This document shows, piece after piece, positions 51,002-59,029 of a stretch of 64,000 nt of DNA. The stretch is from positions 186,001-250,000 of the forward strand of contig CANMHG010000001.1 in the NCBI GenBank assembly GCA_947497585.1, written 5' to 3'. Made by a program: the position numbers and the translations under genes. Every line of letters begins with the position of its first letter. Within the stretch, counting starts at the first letter, position 1. This DNA comes from an uncultured Bacillaceae bacterium (GTDB taxonomy: Bacteria; Bacillota; Bacilli; Bacillales; Bacillaceae_L). The notes below the pieces were generated by a model. The model was not told where the DNA came from, ran no database searches, and worked only from the letters and a program-made list of their open reading frames with translations.

Positions 51002-52255
51002 ATGCTATCTATTATAAAACCCCTAATTGTAAATATTACAATTATCTTCTCTCTGACCTTTAATGCGAATTTATTTTTCCCTTTTAATAATAAAACTCCT
51101 ATTACATATAAACAACAATTGATCTATGGGTTAATTAGTGCATTTGCTGGAATATTATGCATGTTTTATCCTATTGAAAGCCTAGGAGATACGAATTTTG
51201 ATTTTAGAATGATACCAATCATGATTAGTACTTTGTATGGTGGTTACCTATCGGGCTTCGTTTGCTTAGTGCTTGTTGTGATTGTAAGAAGTATAATAGG
51301 TGGCGATTATGTTTTAATTGGTATTATTGTATCTGTTCTTCCTTTTTTAGTAGCTGTTCTTTTAAAGGGATTTTATCATAGGTCTTCAAAAAAAATGGCT
51401 ACGGGTGCAGTAGTTGTTGCTATTTATTGTTTGTTCTATGTAATTATTCTTTATCATACAGTTGATTTTTTAAATGTTTCCTTTTACTTAGCATATTTTA
51501 CAGCCTTTCTTGCTACCTATTTTGCACTCATATTTATCATAGAAAAGCTCATCATTGCTAATCAGCAATTTAAAGAAACGGTCTATTCGGACAAGCTTTC
51601 AATGATTAGTCAAATGGCTGCATCTATAGCTCATGAAATTAGAAACCCTATTACCACCGTAAGAGGTTTTATTCAATTTCTTCATAAAGATACTAATGAT
51701 GAAAAACTTAAGCAGTTTGCACCACTTATTCTTGAAGAATTAGATCGGACGAATAAGATTATTACAAATTATTTAAAGCTTACCAAGCCTTCAGATACTG
51801 ATTTTTCAAAGGTTGAAATTGATACAGTAATTAAGGACTCAATAGAACTACTGCGCCCGCTTGGAATGTATGATAATGTGACCATACTCTATCAAGGAAG
51901 TGGGAATCATTATGTTTATGCTGATGAACATCATTTAAAACAAGCTTTACTAAATGTTATTAAAAATGGAATTGAAGCGATTGAAAATGGTGGTTTTGTA
52001 AAAGTTACGAAACGTCCAGGTGATGATAAAAATACGGTAGTTATAGAGATTGAGGACAATGGCAAAGGTATGACTCAAACGCAGCTAGAAACAATTGGGT
52101 TGCCTTATTTTACAACAAAAACAAAAGGTACGGGCCTTGGAAGTATGATTACTAACCGTCTTATTCGAGATATGAATGGGAAAGTTGAGTATGAAAGTAA
52201 ACTGAACAAGGGAACGAAGGTTTTAATCATCCTTCCAACAATTGAGATGAAATAA
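51002..52255 (+). CDS. KinB-like membrane histidine kinase (5TM-LYT sensor)
   Basis: A 417-residue kinase. Residues 1-190 hold about six membrane helices of the 5TMR-LYT type (FDFRMIPIMISTLYGGYLSG, VVIVRSIIGGD), then HisKA with ASIAHEIRNPITTVRGF and HATPase_c with NVIKNGIEAI, DNGKGM and TGLGSMI. This is the layout and length of B. subtilis KinB, a sporulation kinase. No lipoprotein partner gene (kbaA/kapB) is adjacent. Start ATG after CCCGGAGG. Third orphan kinase in the window. A repeat element supplies its downstream terminator. Confidence 0.9.
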   Translation: MLSIIKPLIVNITIIFSLTFNANLFFPFNNKTPITYKQQLIYGLISAFAGILCMFYPIESLGDTNFDFRMIPIMISTLYGGYLSGFVCLVLVVIVRSIIGGDYVLIGIIVSVLPFLVAVLLKGFYHRSSKKMATGAVVVAIYCLFYVIILYHTVDFLNVSFYLAYFTAFLATYFALIFIIEKLIIANQQFKETVYSDKLSMISQMAASIAHEIRNPITTVRGFIQFLHKDTNDEKLKQFAPLILEELDRTNKIITNYLKLTKPSDTDFSKVEIDTVIKDSIELLRPLGMYDNVTILYQGSGNHYVYADEHHLKQALLNVIKNGIEAIENGGFVKVTKRPGDDKNTVVIEIEDNGKGMTQTQLETIGLPYFTTKTKGTGLGSMITNRLIRDMNGKVEYESKLNKGTKVLIILPTIEMK

Positions 52256-52292
52256 TTTCTACAATAGTTTTTTAGAGTATATTATAAAAAAA

Positions 52293-52534
52293 TAAGAGGC
52301 TGGAACAAAAGTATTTTAACTAAATAGAAACTGATCAAAGCTTTAGAAAGTAGTTATACCGCTTCTGAAATATACTTCGCTTTCCGCGGGAAGCAGGCAA
52401 GCCTCCTCGTGCTAAGCACTGCGCGGTCTAGCCATTGCTTTTCATCCCGCAGGAGTCTACGTATATTTCATCCGCTAAGGTATTACTTTGTTCGGAGTTC
52501 TAGTTAATCACCTAAGTTATGTCCCAGCCTCTTA
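52293..52534. repeat. Dispersed palindromic repeat, copy 2, with terminator-like ends
   Basis: Outer ends TAAGAGGCTGG and CCAGCCTCTTA form an inverted repeat with A/T-runs outside, so it can end transcription from both sides. Nested inside are AGTTATACC/GGTATTACT, GAAATATAC/GTATATTTC and the core CTTTCCGCGGG ... CCCGCAGGAGTC shared with copy 1. The nested arms differ in sequence from copy 1 but pair within the copy. No open frame. The 288-base gap between genes is almost all this element. Confidence 0.85.
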
Positions 52535-52543
52535 CTTTTTAGA

Positions 52544-52933
52544 TCATTGTTTTGTTATTTTTCTTGTAATAGGATCCACAATAAAGGTTTCACTGGTATT
52601 TCTTTCTAAATGATTGACTTGAATTATATAGTTATCATTTTCTTCTCGGACGAAAAAAACTGCAATATTGCCATTATTATCTATATTAAGGTGTTCACGC
52701 AGTAATTCTTCGGCTTCAGCTCTCGACAAATAATCGTTCGTTGTCCTATTCATGTTAACATGATCACGGGCTTCAATTAGTATTTCTTCATCAGTTTGAA
52801 CACCATCATCAAAAGTATGTGTTAGTCCTTCATCATTACTGTTTCCTGGGGTAGGTGATGCAGTATCTGAATTATTTGCGGTGCAGGCTGTAGTTAACAA
52901 TGTAAGGAAAATAAAAAACAACCACTTTTTCAT
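52544..52933 (-). CDS. Small putative lipoprotein (129 aa)
   Basis: A 129-residue exported protein: signal peptide MKKWLFFIFLTLLTTAC with a loosely matching lipobox at Cys-17, a Ser/Thr/Asn-rich linker, and an acidic domain with the YLSRAEAEELLREHLNI and IIQVNHLERNT segments. Not a family I recognise, though lipoproteins of this size with a PepSY-like beta-rich end occur in Bacillus. Start ATG after AAGGGGATG. Its end lies at the repeat element's terminator. Confidence 0.75.
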   Translation of the reverse strand: MKKWLFFIFLTLLTTACTANNSDTASPTPGNSNDEGLTHTFDDGVQTDEEILIEARDHVNMNRTTNDYLSRAEAEELLREHLNIDNNGNIAVFFVREENDNYIIQVNHLERNTSETFIVDPITRKITKQ

Positions 52934-53107
52934 AAGTTCATCCCCTTTTGTTCTAATTTTGTTTCTCTTAGTATGAGATGAAATTACTTATTTATTCCTT
53001 TGTTGGTGGAATGTGATGAAGAAGTACCATAGTGAAGCCCAAATAAAAAAGATTTAGACAAGGTGTACCTTCATATACATAATACAGGTGTATGATGAAG
53101 GGATGTG

Positions 53108-53764
53108 ATGAGTATGCCTCGATATATTTGGGGGGTAGATTCAGCAGCTACTGTCAATGATGAACTATATAGTTGTGTGAAATCTAATTTCGGAACACCG
53201 CGCTACTGGGGAAGGTATTTAACAGAGGTACCAAATGTCTCAGAAGGGCTAACAAAACGTGAAATAGCCTTTATTCAGAGTAAAGGAATGAAACTTCTAC
53301 CCATTTATAATGTATTTTCCGAGGCCCTAGGCTATTCTAAGGGGCAAGTTGCCGCTAGGAATGCGGTGTTTCATGCAAGGAGACTAGGAATACCAAATAA
53401 TGTTGCAATATTCGCTAATGTGGAGCGGTTTTTTGAGGCAGATGAGGCTTGGATTAGAGGCTGGGTTGAAGCATTATATCCTACTGGATATCGCCCAGGA
53501 ATTTACCATGATCCAACTGAAGGCCCGTTTGCAGTAGAATATTGCAAAGCAGTTGCTGAAAATAATCAAGTGGCTGTCCAAACAATCTTGTGGAGTGCTG
53601 AGCCAGATCCAGGTCCAACAAAGGATAGAAATGCACCAGCATTTAAACCAGCTAAGCCTAATTGCCAAGGAAACGTATGGTTATGGCAATATGGAAGAGA
53701 TGCACCTGAATGCCCGATTGACACAAATCTAGCGGATAGTAGGTTGTTACAATATTTATATTAA
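53108..53764 (+). CDS. DUF1906 glycoside-hydrolase-like protein
   Basis: A 218-residue protein with the DUF1906 (Rv2525c-like) TIM-barrel pattern: WGVDSAAT, RYWGRYLTEV, FIQSKGMKLLPIYN, VAIFANVERFFEADEAWI, YRPGIYHD, and WLWQYGRDAPECPIDTN at the end. The family is related to GH25-type muramidases and is thought to act on cell-wall glycans. No signal peptide is present, unusual for a wall enzyme; it may be released into the spore or by lysis. The ATG at 53108 is 5 bases from AAGGG. Confidence 0.82.
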   Translation: MSMPRYIWGVDSAATVNDELYSCVKSNFGTPRYWGRYLTEVPNVSEGLTKREIAFIQSKGMKLLPIYNVFSEALGYSKGQVAARNAVFHARRLGIPNNVAIFANVERFFEADEAWIRGWVEALYPTGYRPGIYHDPTEGPFAVEYCKAVAENNQVAVQTILWSAEPDPGPTKDRNAPAFKPAKPNCQGNVWLWQYGRDAPECPIDTNLADSRLLQYLY

Positions 53765-53771
53765 TAAACTC

Positions 53772-53806
53772 CCCCAGCCTTTTATCAATGTGCTGGGGTA
53801 GTTTTT
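53772..53806 (+). terminator. Terminator after the DUF1906 gene
   Basis: Seven-base-pair stem CCCCAGC / GCTGGGG with a 13-nt loop and a following TTTTTT. Confidence 0.85.
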
Positions 53807-53815
53807 TGTCTGTTT

Positions 53816-53823
53816 TTGTCGAA
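53816..53823 (+). promoter_or_regulatory. Candidate Spo0A box upstream of cheV
   Basis: TTGTCGAA within TTTTTGTCGAATA, about 50 bases before the TATAAT at 53874-53879, a distance at which Spo0A can act. An inverted repeat ACAATC/GATTGT (53840-53862) lies between. Confidence 0.45.
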
Positions 53824-53873
53824 TATTTTTATAAATTTACACAATCTATCTTTAAAGATTGTTCGTGAGAGAA

Positions 53874-53879
53874 TATAAT
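53874..53879 (+). promoter_or_regulatory. Consensus -10 (TATAAT) of cheV
   Basis: TATAAT with a weak -35 (TTTAAA about 17 bases upstream). No sigma-D motif (GCCGATAT) was found. Confidence 0.55.
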
Positions 53880-53912
53880 AGTAGAGACTAGCTATGTGGA
53901 AGGAAGAAGCGT

Positions 53913-54818
53913 ATGGATGATAAAAAAGGCATTTTACTAGAAAGTGGAACAAATGAACTAGAAATCGTTGAATTTAGTATTGGTACAAATAAATTTGGTA
54001 TCAATGTTATAAAAGTAAAAGAGATTATGAATCCAGTTGCTATTACCAAAATACCTCATTCTCATAAGAATGTAGAAGGGATCATTGAACTTCGTGGAGA
54101 GGTTTTGCCGGTAGTGAATGTTGCTACAGCTCTAGGGTTCGAGCAATCAGCAGATCCAACATTAGATAAATTTATTGTTACTGAATTCAATAAACAAAAA
54201 ATTGTGTTTCATGTGCATCAAGTCACACAAATCCATCGAATCTCTTGGGATAAAATTGAAAAACCATCCACTGTGTATCAGGGTCTTCAGAGTCATGTAA
54301 CTGGAGTAATAAAGCTAAATGGAGAAGTACTTTTATTGCTTGACTTTGAAAAAATAGTAGTAGATATCAATCCTGATTCAGGAATAAATGTTAATCAAAT
54401 AAAAAAGCTAGGTCTTAGAGAACGTTCTAATAAAAAGGTAGTAATAGCTGAGGATTCACCTTTATTAAGAAAACTATTACATGATACTTTGTCTGAAGCT
54501 GGATACGATAATCTTGAGTTTTTTGAAAATGGAAAAGATGCTTTTTCTTTTTTGGAAAGCTTAGTGGAAGAGAATCTGTGCATTGAAGAACATGTGCAAA
54601 TGGTAGTAACAGATATTGAAATGCCACAAATGGACGGTCACCATTTAACAAAGAGAATAAAAGCTGACTCTCGTTTAACCAAGTTACCAGTATTAATCTT
54701 CTCTTCACTTATAACTGATGACCTTCGACATAAAGGACAAATGGTTGGTGCTAATGGACAAGTTAGCAAACCTGAAATAGGAGAGCTAGTTAACTTAATA
54801 GATGAACATATTTTGTAG
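53913..54818 (+). CDS. cheV: Chemotaxis coupling protein CheV
   Basis: A 301-residue protein: a CheW-like domain (about 10-160: FSIGTNKFGINVIKVKEIM, VEGIIELRGEVLPVVN, GVIKLNGEVLLLLD) fused to a receiver domain (about 172-301) with acidic pocket IAEDS, phospho-Asp in VVTDIEMP and Lys in QVSKPE. CheV couples receptors to CheA and its phosphorylation adapts the signal. Start ATG after GGAAG. It is separated from the following operon by a terminator. Nearby candidate Spo0A box and TATAAT element are described separately. Confidence 0.95.
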   Translation: MDDKKGILLESGTNELEIVEFSIGTNKFGINVIKVKEIMNPVAITKIPHSHKNVEGIIELRGEVLPVVNVATALGFEQSADPTLDKFIVTEFNKQKIVFHVHQVTQIHRISWDKIEKPSTVYQGLQSHVTGVIKLNGEVLLLLDFEKIVVDINPDSGINVNQIKKLGLRERSNKKVVIAEDSPLLRKLLHDTLSEAGYDNLEFFENGKDAFSFLESLVEENLCIEEHVQMVVTDIEMPQMDGHHLTKRIKADSRLTKLPVLIFSSLITDDLRHKGQMVGANGQVSKPEIGELVNLIDEHIL

Positions 54819-54823
54819 GTGAG

Positions 54824-54848
54824 AAAAGAGACTGATGTCTCTTTTTTT
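54824..54848 (+). terminator. Intrinsic terminator after cheV
   Basis: Nine-base-pair stem AAAAGAGAC / GTCTCTTTT with a 4-nt loop and T-run. Confidence 0.9.
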
Positions 54849-54953
54849 GCAATTTTTAGGGAATAATTTTCAAAATGAGATAGATAACTATAAAACGATT
54901 GTCGGATATTGTAATATGGTATTAGTAGGAGTTTTTTTGAAAGTTGGGTTGTT

Positions 54954-56564
54954 ATGGATAAGTATAAAAAGAAGTTAATGGATAATATGAACAAACAATT
55001 AGGAGATTGGTTTGAAGAAAATGAATCGGTACCCCATGAAGATATGTATCGATTTCTTCATTCAGTTGCGGGTACTGCATCGAGTATTGGCTTACATGCA
55101 ATCGGTGACACAGCAAGGAAATTAATGAATTCTTTAAACGAAGATGATAGTAAACTATGGAATATAAAAGATTTAAAAGTATTCTTATTTGAACTATTAA
55201 CTATTATATATGACAACGACCTTGAGGATGAAGTAATATCAGAAGCACCGTTAATGACTATGAAGGGTAATGAGCCTGTTATTTTACTTATCGATGATGA
55301 AACCAGCATGTTAATGTACTTAAAAGAAGAGCTTCAAAAACAAGGTTGGATGGTTAATGCCATTGCAAATCCAATTAAGGCAATTTCAGCCTTTTACGAT
55401 ATTCAACCTGATTGTGTGATTATCGATGTTTATATGGGTCAAAAGAGTGGCTTTGAAATATTGGCATTCTTGAAGGAGAAAGTGAAACAACAATTCCTTC
55501 CTACAATTATGATTAGCTCTGACAATAGTAAAAATATACGTATGCAAAGTTATCAAATGGGTGCTGATGATTTCATTGCTAAGCCCTTTGAACTTGATGA
55601 ATTAACTGTAAGAATAAGACGTCATATAGAACGGAAAAATTTAATTGATAACCTTTTGTTAGTTGATGAATTAACAAGGGTTTACAATCGAAAATATCTT
55701 ATTCAGGCCTATGACCAATTACGATCTGAACTAATTCGTAATAAAGAGACTTTTTCTATTGTAATGATTGATATTGATCATTTTAAAAGGGTAAATGATA
55801 TCTATGGTCATTTGGTCGGGGATCAAGTTTTAAAACAGTTTGCTTCTTTCTTAACAAATCATAGTAGACCAGGAGATATTGTGATTCGTTTTGGTGGAGA
55901 AGAATTTATTCTGTTATTACCCGAGCTATCTGTTGATGAATCAAAAAAGGTAATTGAGCGCCTAATTTTAAAATTTAGAGATACGAAACTAGGTACCGAA
56001 AATGGCGATTTATCTTGTACTTTTTCTGCTGGTGTAGTCGAAGTGAATAATCCTACACAGTCTTTAGAGGAGTGGCTGTTATTAGCAGACAATGCCTTAT
56101 ATGACGCAAAGGAATCTGGAAGAAATCAGGTGAAAGTTGCAAATCAAGTACTGAACGGTACGCACCAAAAAGTTGTTAAGGTTGCTGTTGTTGATGACGA
56201 TCCAATCATCAGAACAATGCTTGTTGATCTATTGGAAACACTGGGTAAAGAAGTTCAGCATCATTTAGAAATCGAATCGTTTAAAGATGGGTCAGCTTTT
56301 ATAAATAATGAGTGGTCTCATACAGAACACCGATATTTAATTATTCTAGATGGTATTATGCCAAGAATGGATGGCATAGAGGTACTCCAGCAATTACGTT
56401 CAAAGAATTCAGATCGTTATACGGTTATCATGTTAACATCTAGAAAAAGTGAACGGGATATTGCTAGAGCTCTACAGTTAGGTGCGGATGACTATATTAC
56501 GAAACCATTCAAGTTACTAGAATTGGAAACAAGAATACGCCATTTATTAAAAAGGATGAAGTAG
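54954..56564 (+). CDS. Hpt-REC-GGDEF-REC diguanylate cyclase
   Basis: A 536-residue soluble signalling protein. An Hpt-like helical bundle (about 1-90) has His-36 in YRFLHSVAGTASSIGL; REC1 (about 108-225) has phospho-Asp-158 and Lys in IAKPF; GGDEF (about 235-400) has the active GGEEF at 314-318 and an intact I-site RPGD at 305-308; REC2 (about 408-535) has Asp-466 in IILDGIMP and Lys in ITKPF. It should make c-di-GMP under phosphorylation control with product feedback. First gene of a packed operon; the next gene starts 1 base after its stop. Start ATG; preceding TTTTTTTGAAAG has only a weak ribosome site. Confidence 0.93.
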   Translation: MDKYKKKLMDNMNKQLGDWFEENESVPHEDMYRFLHSVAGTASSIGLHAIGDTARKLMNSLNEDDSKLWNIKDLKVFLFELLTIIYDNDLEDEVISEAPLMTMKGNEPVILLIDDETSMLMYLKEELQKQGWMVNAIANPIKAISAFYDIQPDCVIIDVYMGQKSGFEILAFLKEKVKQQFLPTIMISSDNSKNIRMQSYQMGADDFIAKPFELDELTVRIRRHIERKNLIDNLLLVDELTRVYNRKYLIQAYDQLRSELIRNKETFSIVMIDIDHFKRVNDIYGHLVGDQVLKQFASFLTNHSRPGDIVIRFGGEEFILLLPELSVDESKKVIERLILKFRDTKLGTENGDLSCTFSAGVVEVNNPTQSLEEWLLLADNALYDAKESGRNQVKVANQVLNGTHQKVVKVAVVDDDPIIRTMLVDLLETLGKEVQHHLEIESFKDGSAFINNEWSHTEHRYLIILDGIMPRMDGIEVLQQLRSKNSDRYTVIMLTSRKSERDIARALQLGADDYITKPFKLLELETRIRHLLKRMK

Positions 56565-56565
56565 G

Positions 56566-57624
56566 TTGTTGAAAAATGAAATAGTGTACTTCTTACTCTG
56601 CCTTTCTATATTAATAATCCTACTATTCCTATTATTGGTTTATCTAATGATCAGAAAGGCGATAGAGAATAATCAACGAGCAAAAATTGATAGGTATAAA
56701 GAAAAGCACAGAGACCAAATGTTTTCCTATATCTATAAAAATAATATCACGAGAATGCTCGTACCTGATAATGAAACTAAATTGCGAGCGTTAGAGGAAT
56801 TATTAGGAGACTTCGCAAATGTTTTAACAGGTGAACAAGCTGAGCAGAATATAACACTCTTTGCGACTGAACATTTTGTTGAAAATTACCGCAAAAACTT
56901 AAAAAGTAGAAGATGGAGTTTACGAATGAATACTCTTTACATGATTGAGGAATTCAATCTATCCATGTTGATGCCTGAAGTAATTGAGTTATACCAATCC
57001 AAAAAGGTAACTAAAGCAGAAGAAAGTCAAATTTTACAATTAATGTCAAGGTTTGATTATCCTGAGTTATTGGATAGTGTACTTAATCCTTTGTTTACCA
57101 TGTCGGAATTTACGTATCGATCAGTTTTCAATAAAATGTCTCCAAGTACACTTGAATATACTATTGCGAAGTTCCACCAGTTACCTTACCATTTGCAACT
57201 TCCATTAATAGATATTATTGGGGTGAAAAACTTAGTTCATAAGGGTCTATTCTTAGAGAAATTACTTAGGGCTTCATCAGTTAAGGATGAAACAAAAATT
57301 AGGGTCTTAAAAGCAATAGCAGAGATAGGGTACCCACTCGAGCGGTCATTAGTTGTAAGCTTCTTACGTTCATCTAATTGGGCTGTTCGAATGATGGCAG
57401 CAAAAGTCGCAGGTATGTTAAGGGAAGATGCACTAATCCATGATCTTAAACTTTTAATAATAGACCAACATTTCTCAGTCCGTACACAAGCAGCAAAATC
57501 ACTTCTTCTATACCCAAACGGCAAGGTCTTACTAGAGGAAATCATTCAAAATACTGACGATATCTATGCTCGAGACATGGCAATTGATTGGTTAGAAAGA
57601 GGAAGAAACTATGAATTACGTTAG
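56566..57624 (+). CDS. Membrane-anchored HEAT-like repeat protein
   Basis: A 352-residue protein: one N-terminal membrane helix (about 6-30), a basic stretch, then helical repeats through the C terminus that resemble HEAT repeats (AVRMMAAKVAGMLREDALIH, SVRTQAAKSLLLYPNGKV, ARDMAIDWLERG). A HEAT scaffold suggests it bridges the diguanylate cyclase or sensor to the glycosyltransferase that follows. Starts TTG one base after the upstream stop and overlaps the next gene by 14 bases. Not a family I can name. Confidence 0.78.
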   Translation: MLKNEIVYFLLCLSILIILLFLLLVYLMIRKAIENNQRAKIDRYKEKHRDQMFSYIYKNNITRMLVPDNETKLRALEELLGDFANVLTGEQAEQNITLFATEHFVENYRKNLKSRRWSLRMNTLYMIEEFNLSMLMPEVIELYQSKKVTKAEESQILQLMSRFDYPELLDSVLNPLFTMSEFTYRSVFNKMSPSTLEYTIAKFHQLPYHLQLPLIDIIGVKNLVHKGLFLEKLLRASSVKDETKIRVLKAIAEIGYPLERSLVVSFLRSSNWAVRMMAAKVAGMLREDALIHDLKLLIIDQHFSVRTQAAKSLLLYPNGKVLLEEIIQNTDDIYARDMAIDWLERGRNYELR

Positions 57625-59029
57625 TGATCTATGGCATCAATTCATAGTAATTTCTAGTTCTGTTATTTTTATTTACATGTCAGTGGTTATCATTTTTTAT
57701 TCGGTATTGTTAGTAACATCCATTTTCCAGCTTAGAAGAGAGTACCAATTGGACGATGAAGAGCCTTACGAAGAAATTCTCCAGGTTAGTTACTCAAAGC
57801 CTGTTTCTATTTTAGTGCCTGCTTATAATGAAGGCGTTGGAATCTATAGCAGCGTACGATCTTTACTGAGTATCGAGTACCCTGAATATGAGGTAGTTGT
57901 TATAAATGATGGGTCTAAAGATAATACTCTCGAAAAGTTAATAGAACGATTTAGTTTAGTGAAAACAAATCATGTTATACAGAAGAAGATCGAGACAAAG
58001 GAAGTAAAAGCGGTTTATCGTTCTACTATTTATGATCATCTAATCGTAGTGGATAAAGAAAATGGTGGTAAGGCAGATGCGTTAAATGTAGGCATAAATG
58101 TCTCAAGGTATCCATATTTTTGCTCAATGGATGGAGATTCAATATTAGAGAGAGATGCATTTATTAAAGTCATGAAACCAATTATTGAATCAGATGGTGA
58201 AGTGATAGCATCTGGAGGTAGTGTCCGAATTGCAAACGGTTGTAAAATTGAAAGCGGGGAAATCGTTAGTGTTGGCTTGCCTTCAAAACCACTTGTTGTT
58301 ATGCAAATTATTGAATACTTAAGGGCGTTTTTAATGGGAAGAATTGGGCTTAGTAAACACAATCTATTACTAATTGTGTCAGGGGCCTTTGGAGTTTTTT
58401 CTAAACAATGGGTTATTGAAGCTGGAGGGTATTCGCATACTGTTGGTGAGGATATGGAGCTAGTGGTTAGGCTTCATCGACTAATAAAAGAACGTAAAGC
58501 TGATAAAAGAATTGTTTATGTAGCAGACCCTGTCTGTTGGACAGAGGCCCCTGAGTCGCTGACATATTTAAGAAGACAAAGAAATAGATGGCACAGAGGT
58601 TTATTTGATAGCTTATGGACTCATCGTAAATTAATGTTCAATCCGAAATATGGTTCAATTGGTTTTGTTTCAATGCCTTATTTCTTTTTCATTGAGTTTT
58701 TAGGTCCTGTTGTTGAACTTTTTGGGTATTTCATTATGGGGACATCGATTTTCTTAGGTGGAATTTATATTGAATTTGCTATTCTGCTCTTCCTATTGTC
58801 AATTTTATATGGGTCTGTCTTTTCAATGGCAGCTGTTTTGCTCGAGGAATGGAGCTTACGGAAGTTCCCTAAGGTAACCGATATTCTAAGGCTGTTTTTA
58901 TATTCTTTAACAGAAACCCTATGGTACAGACCCTTAACGGTAGTATGGAGATGTGAGGGGATTTTACACTTGTTACGACGTAAACAGGGTTGGGGAGAAA
59001 TGATTAGAAAAGGTGTGTCGAATGACTAA
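57611..59029 (+). CDS. Processive family-2 glycosyltransferase
   Basis: A 472-residue GT2 membrane enzyme: one or two N-terminal helices (about 12-40), cytoplasmic catalytic domain with ILVPAYNEG, VINDGSKD, DGDS (174-177), the GED of the base (279-281) and the processive QRNRW motif (323-327), then about three C-terminal helices. This is the cellulose/poly-GlcNAc/hyaluronan synthase type, which polymerises a sugar nucleotide and extrudes the chain. No PilZ domain is present, so any c-di-GMP control must come through other subunits. Overlaps its neighbours on both sides. Confidence 0.93.
   Translation: MNYVSDLWHQFIVISSSVIFIYMSVVIIFYSVLLVTSIFQLRREYQLDDEEPYEEILQVSYSKPVSILVPAYNEGVGIYSSVRSLLSIEYPEYEVVVINDGSKDNTLEKLIERFSLVKTNHVIQKKIETKEVKAVYRSTIYDHLIVVDKENGGKADALNVGINVSRYPYFCSMDGDSILERDAFIKVMKPIIESDGEVIASGGSVRIANGCKIESGEIVSVGLPSKPLVVMQIIEYLRAFLMGRIGLSKHNLLLIVSGAFGVFSKQWVIEAGGYSHTVGEDMELVVRLHRLIKERKADKRIVYVADPVCWTEAPESLTYLRRQRNRWHRGLFDSLWTHRKLMFNPKYGSIGFVSMPYFFFIEFLGPVVELFGYFIMGTSIFLGGIYIEFAILLFLLSILYGSVFSMAAVLLEEWSLRKFPKVTDILRLFLYSLTETLWYRPLTVVWRCEGILHLLRRKQGWGEMIRKGVSND

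Noticed and set aside
59014..59021. GTGTCGAA as a third Spo0A box
   Set aside because: Imperfect, lies inside the end of the glycosyltransferase gene and overlaps the next start codon region.
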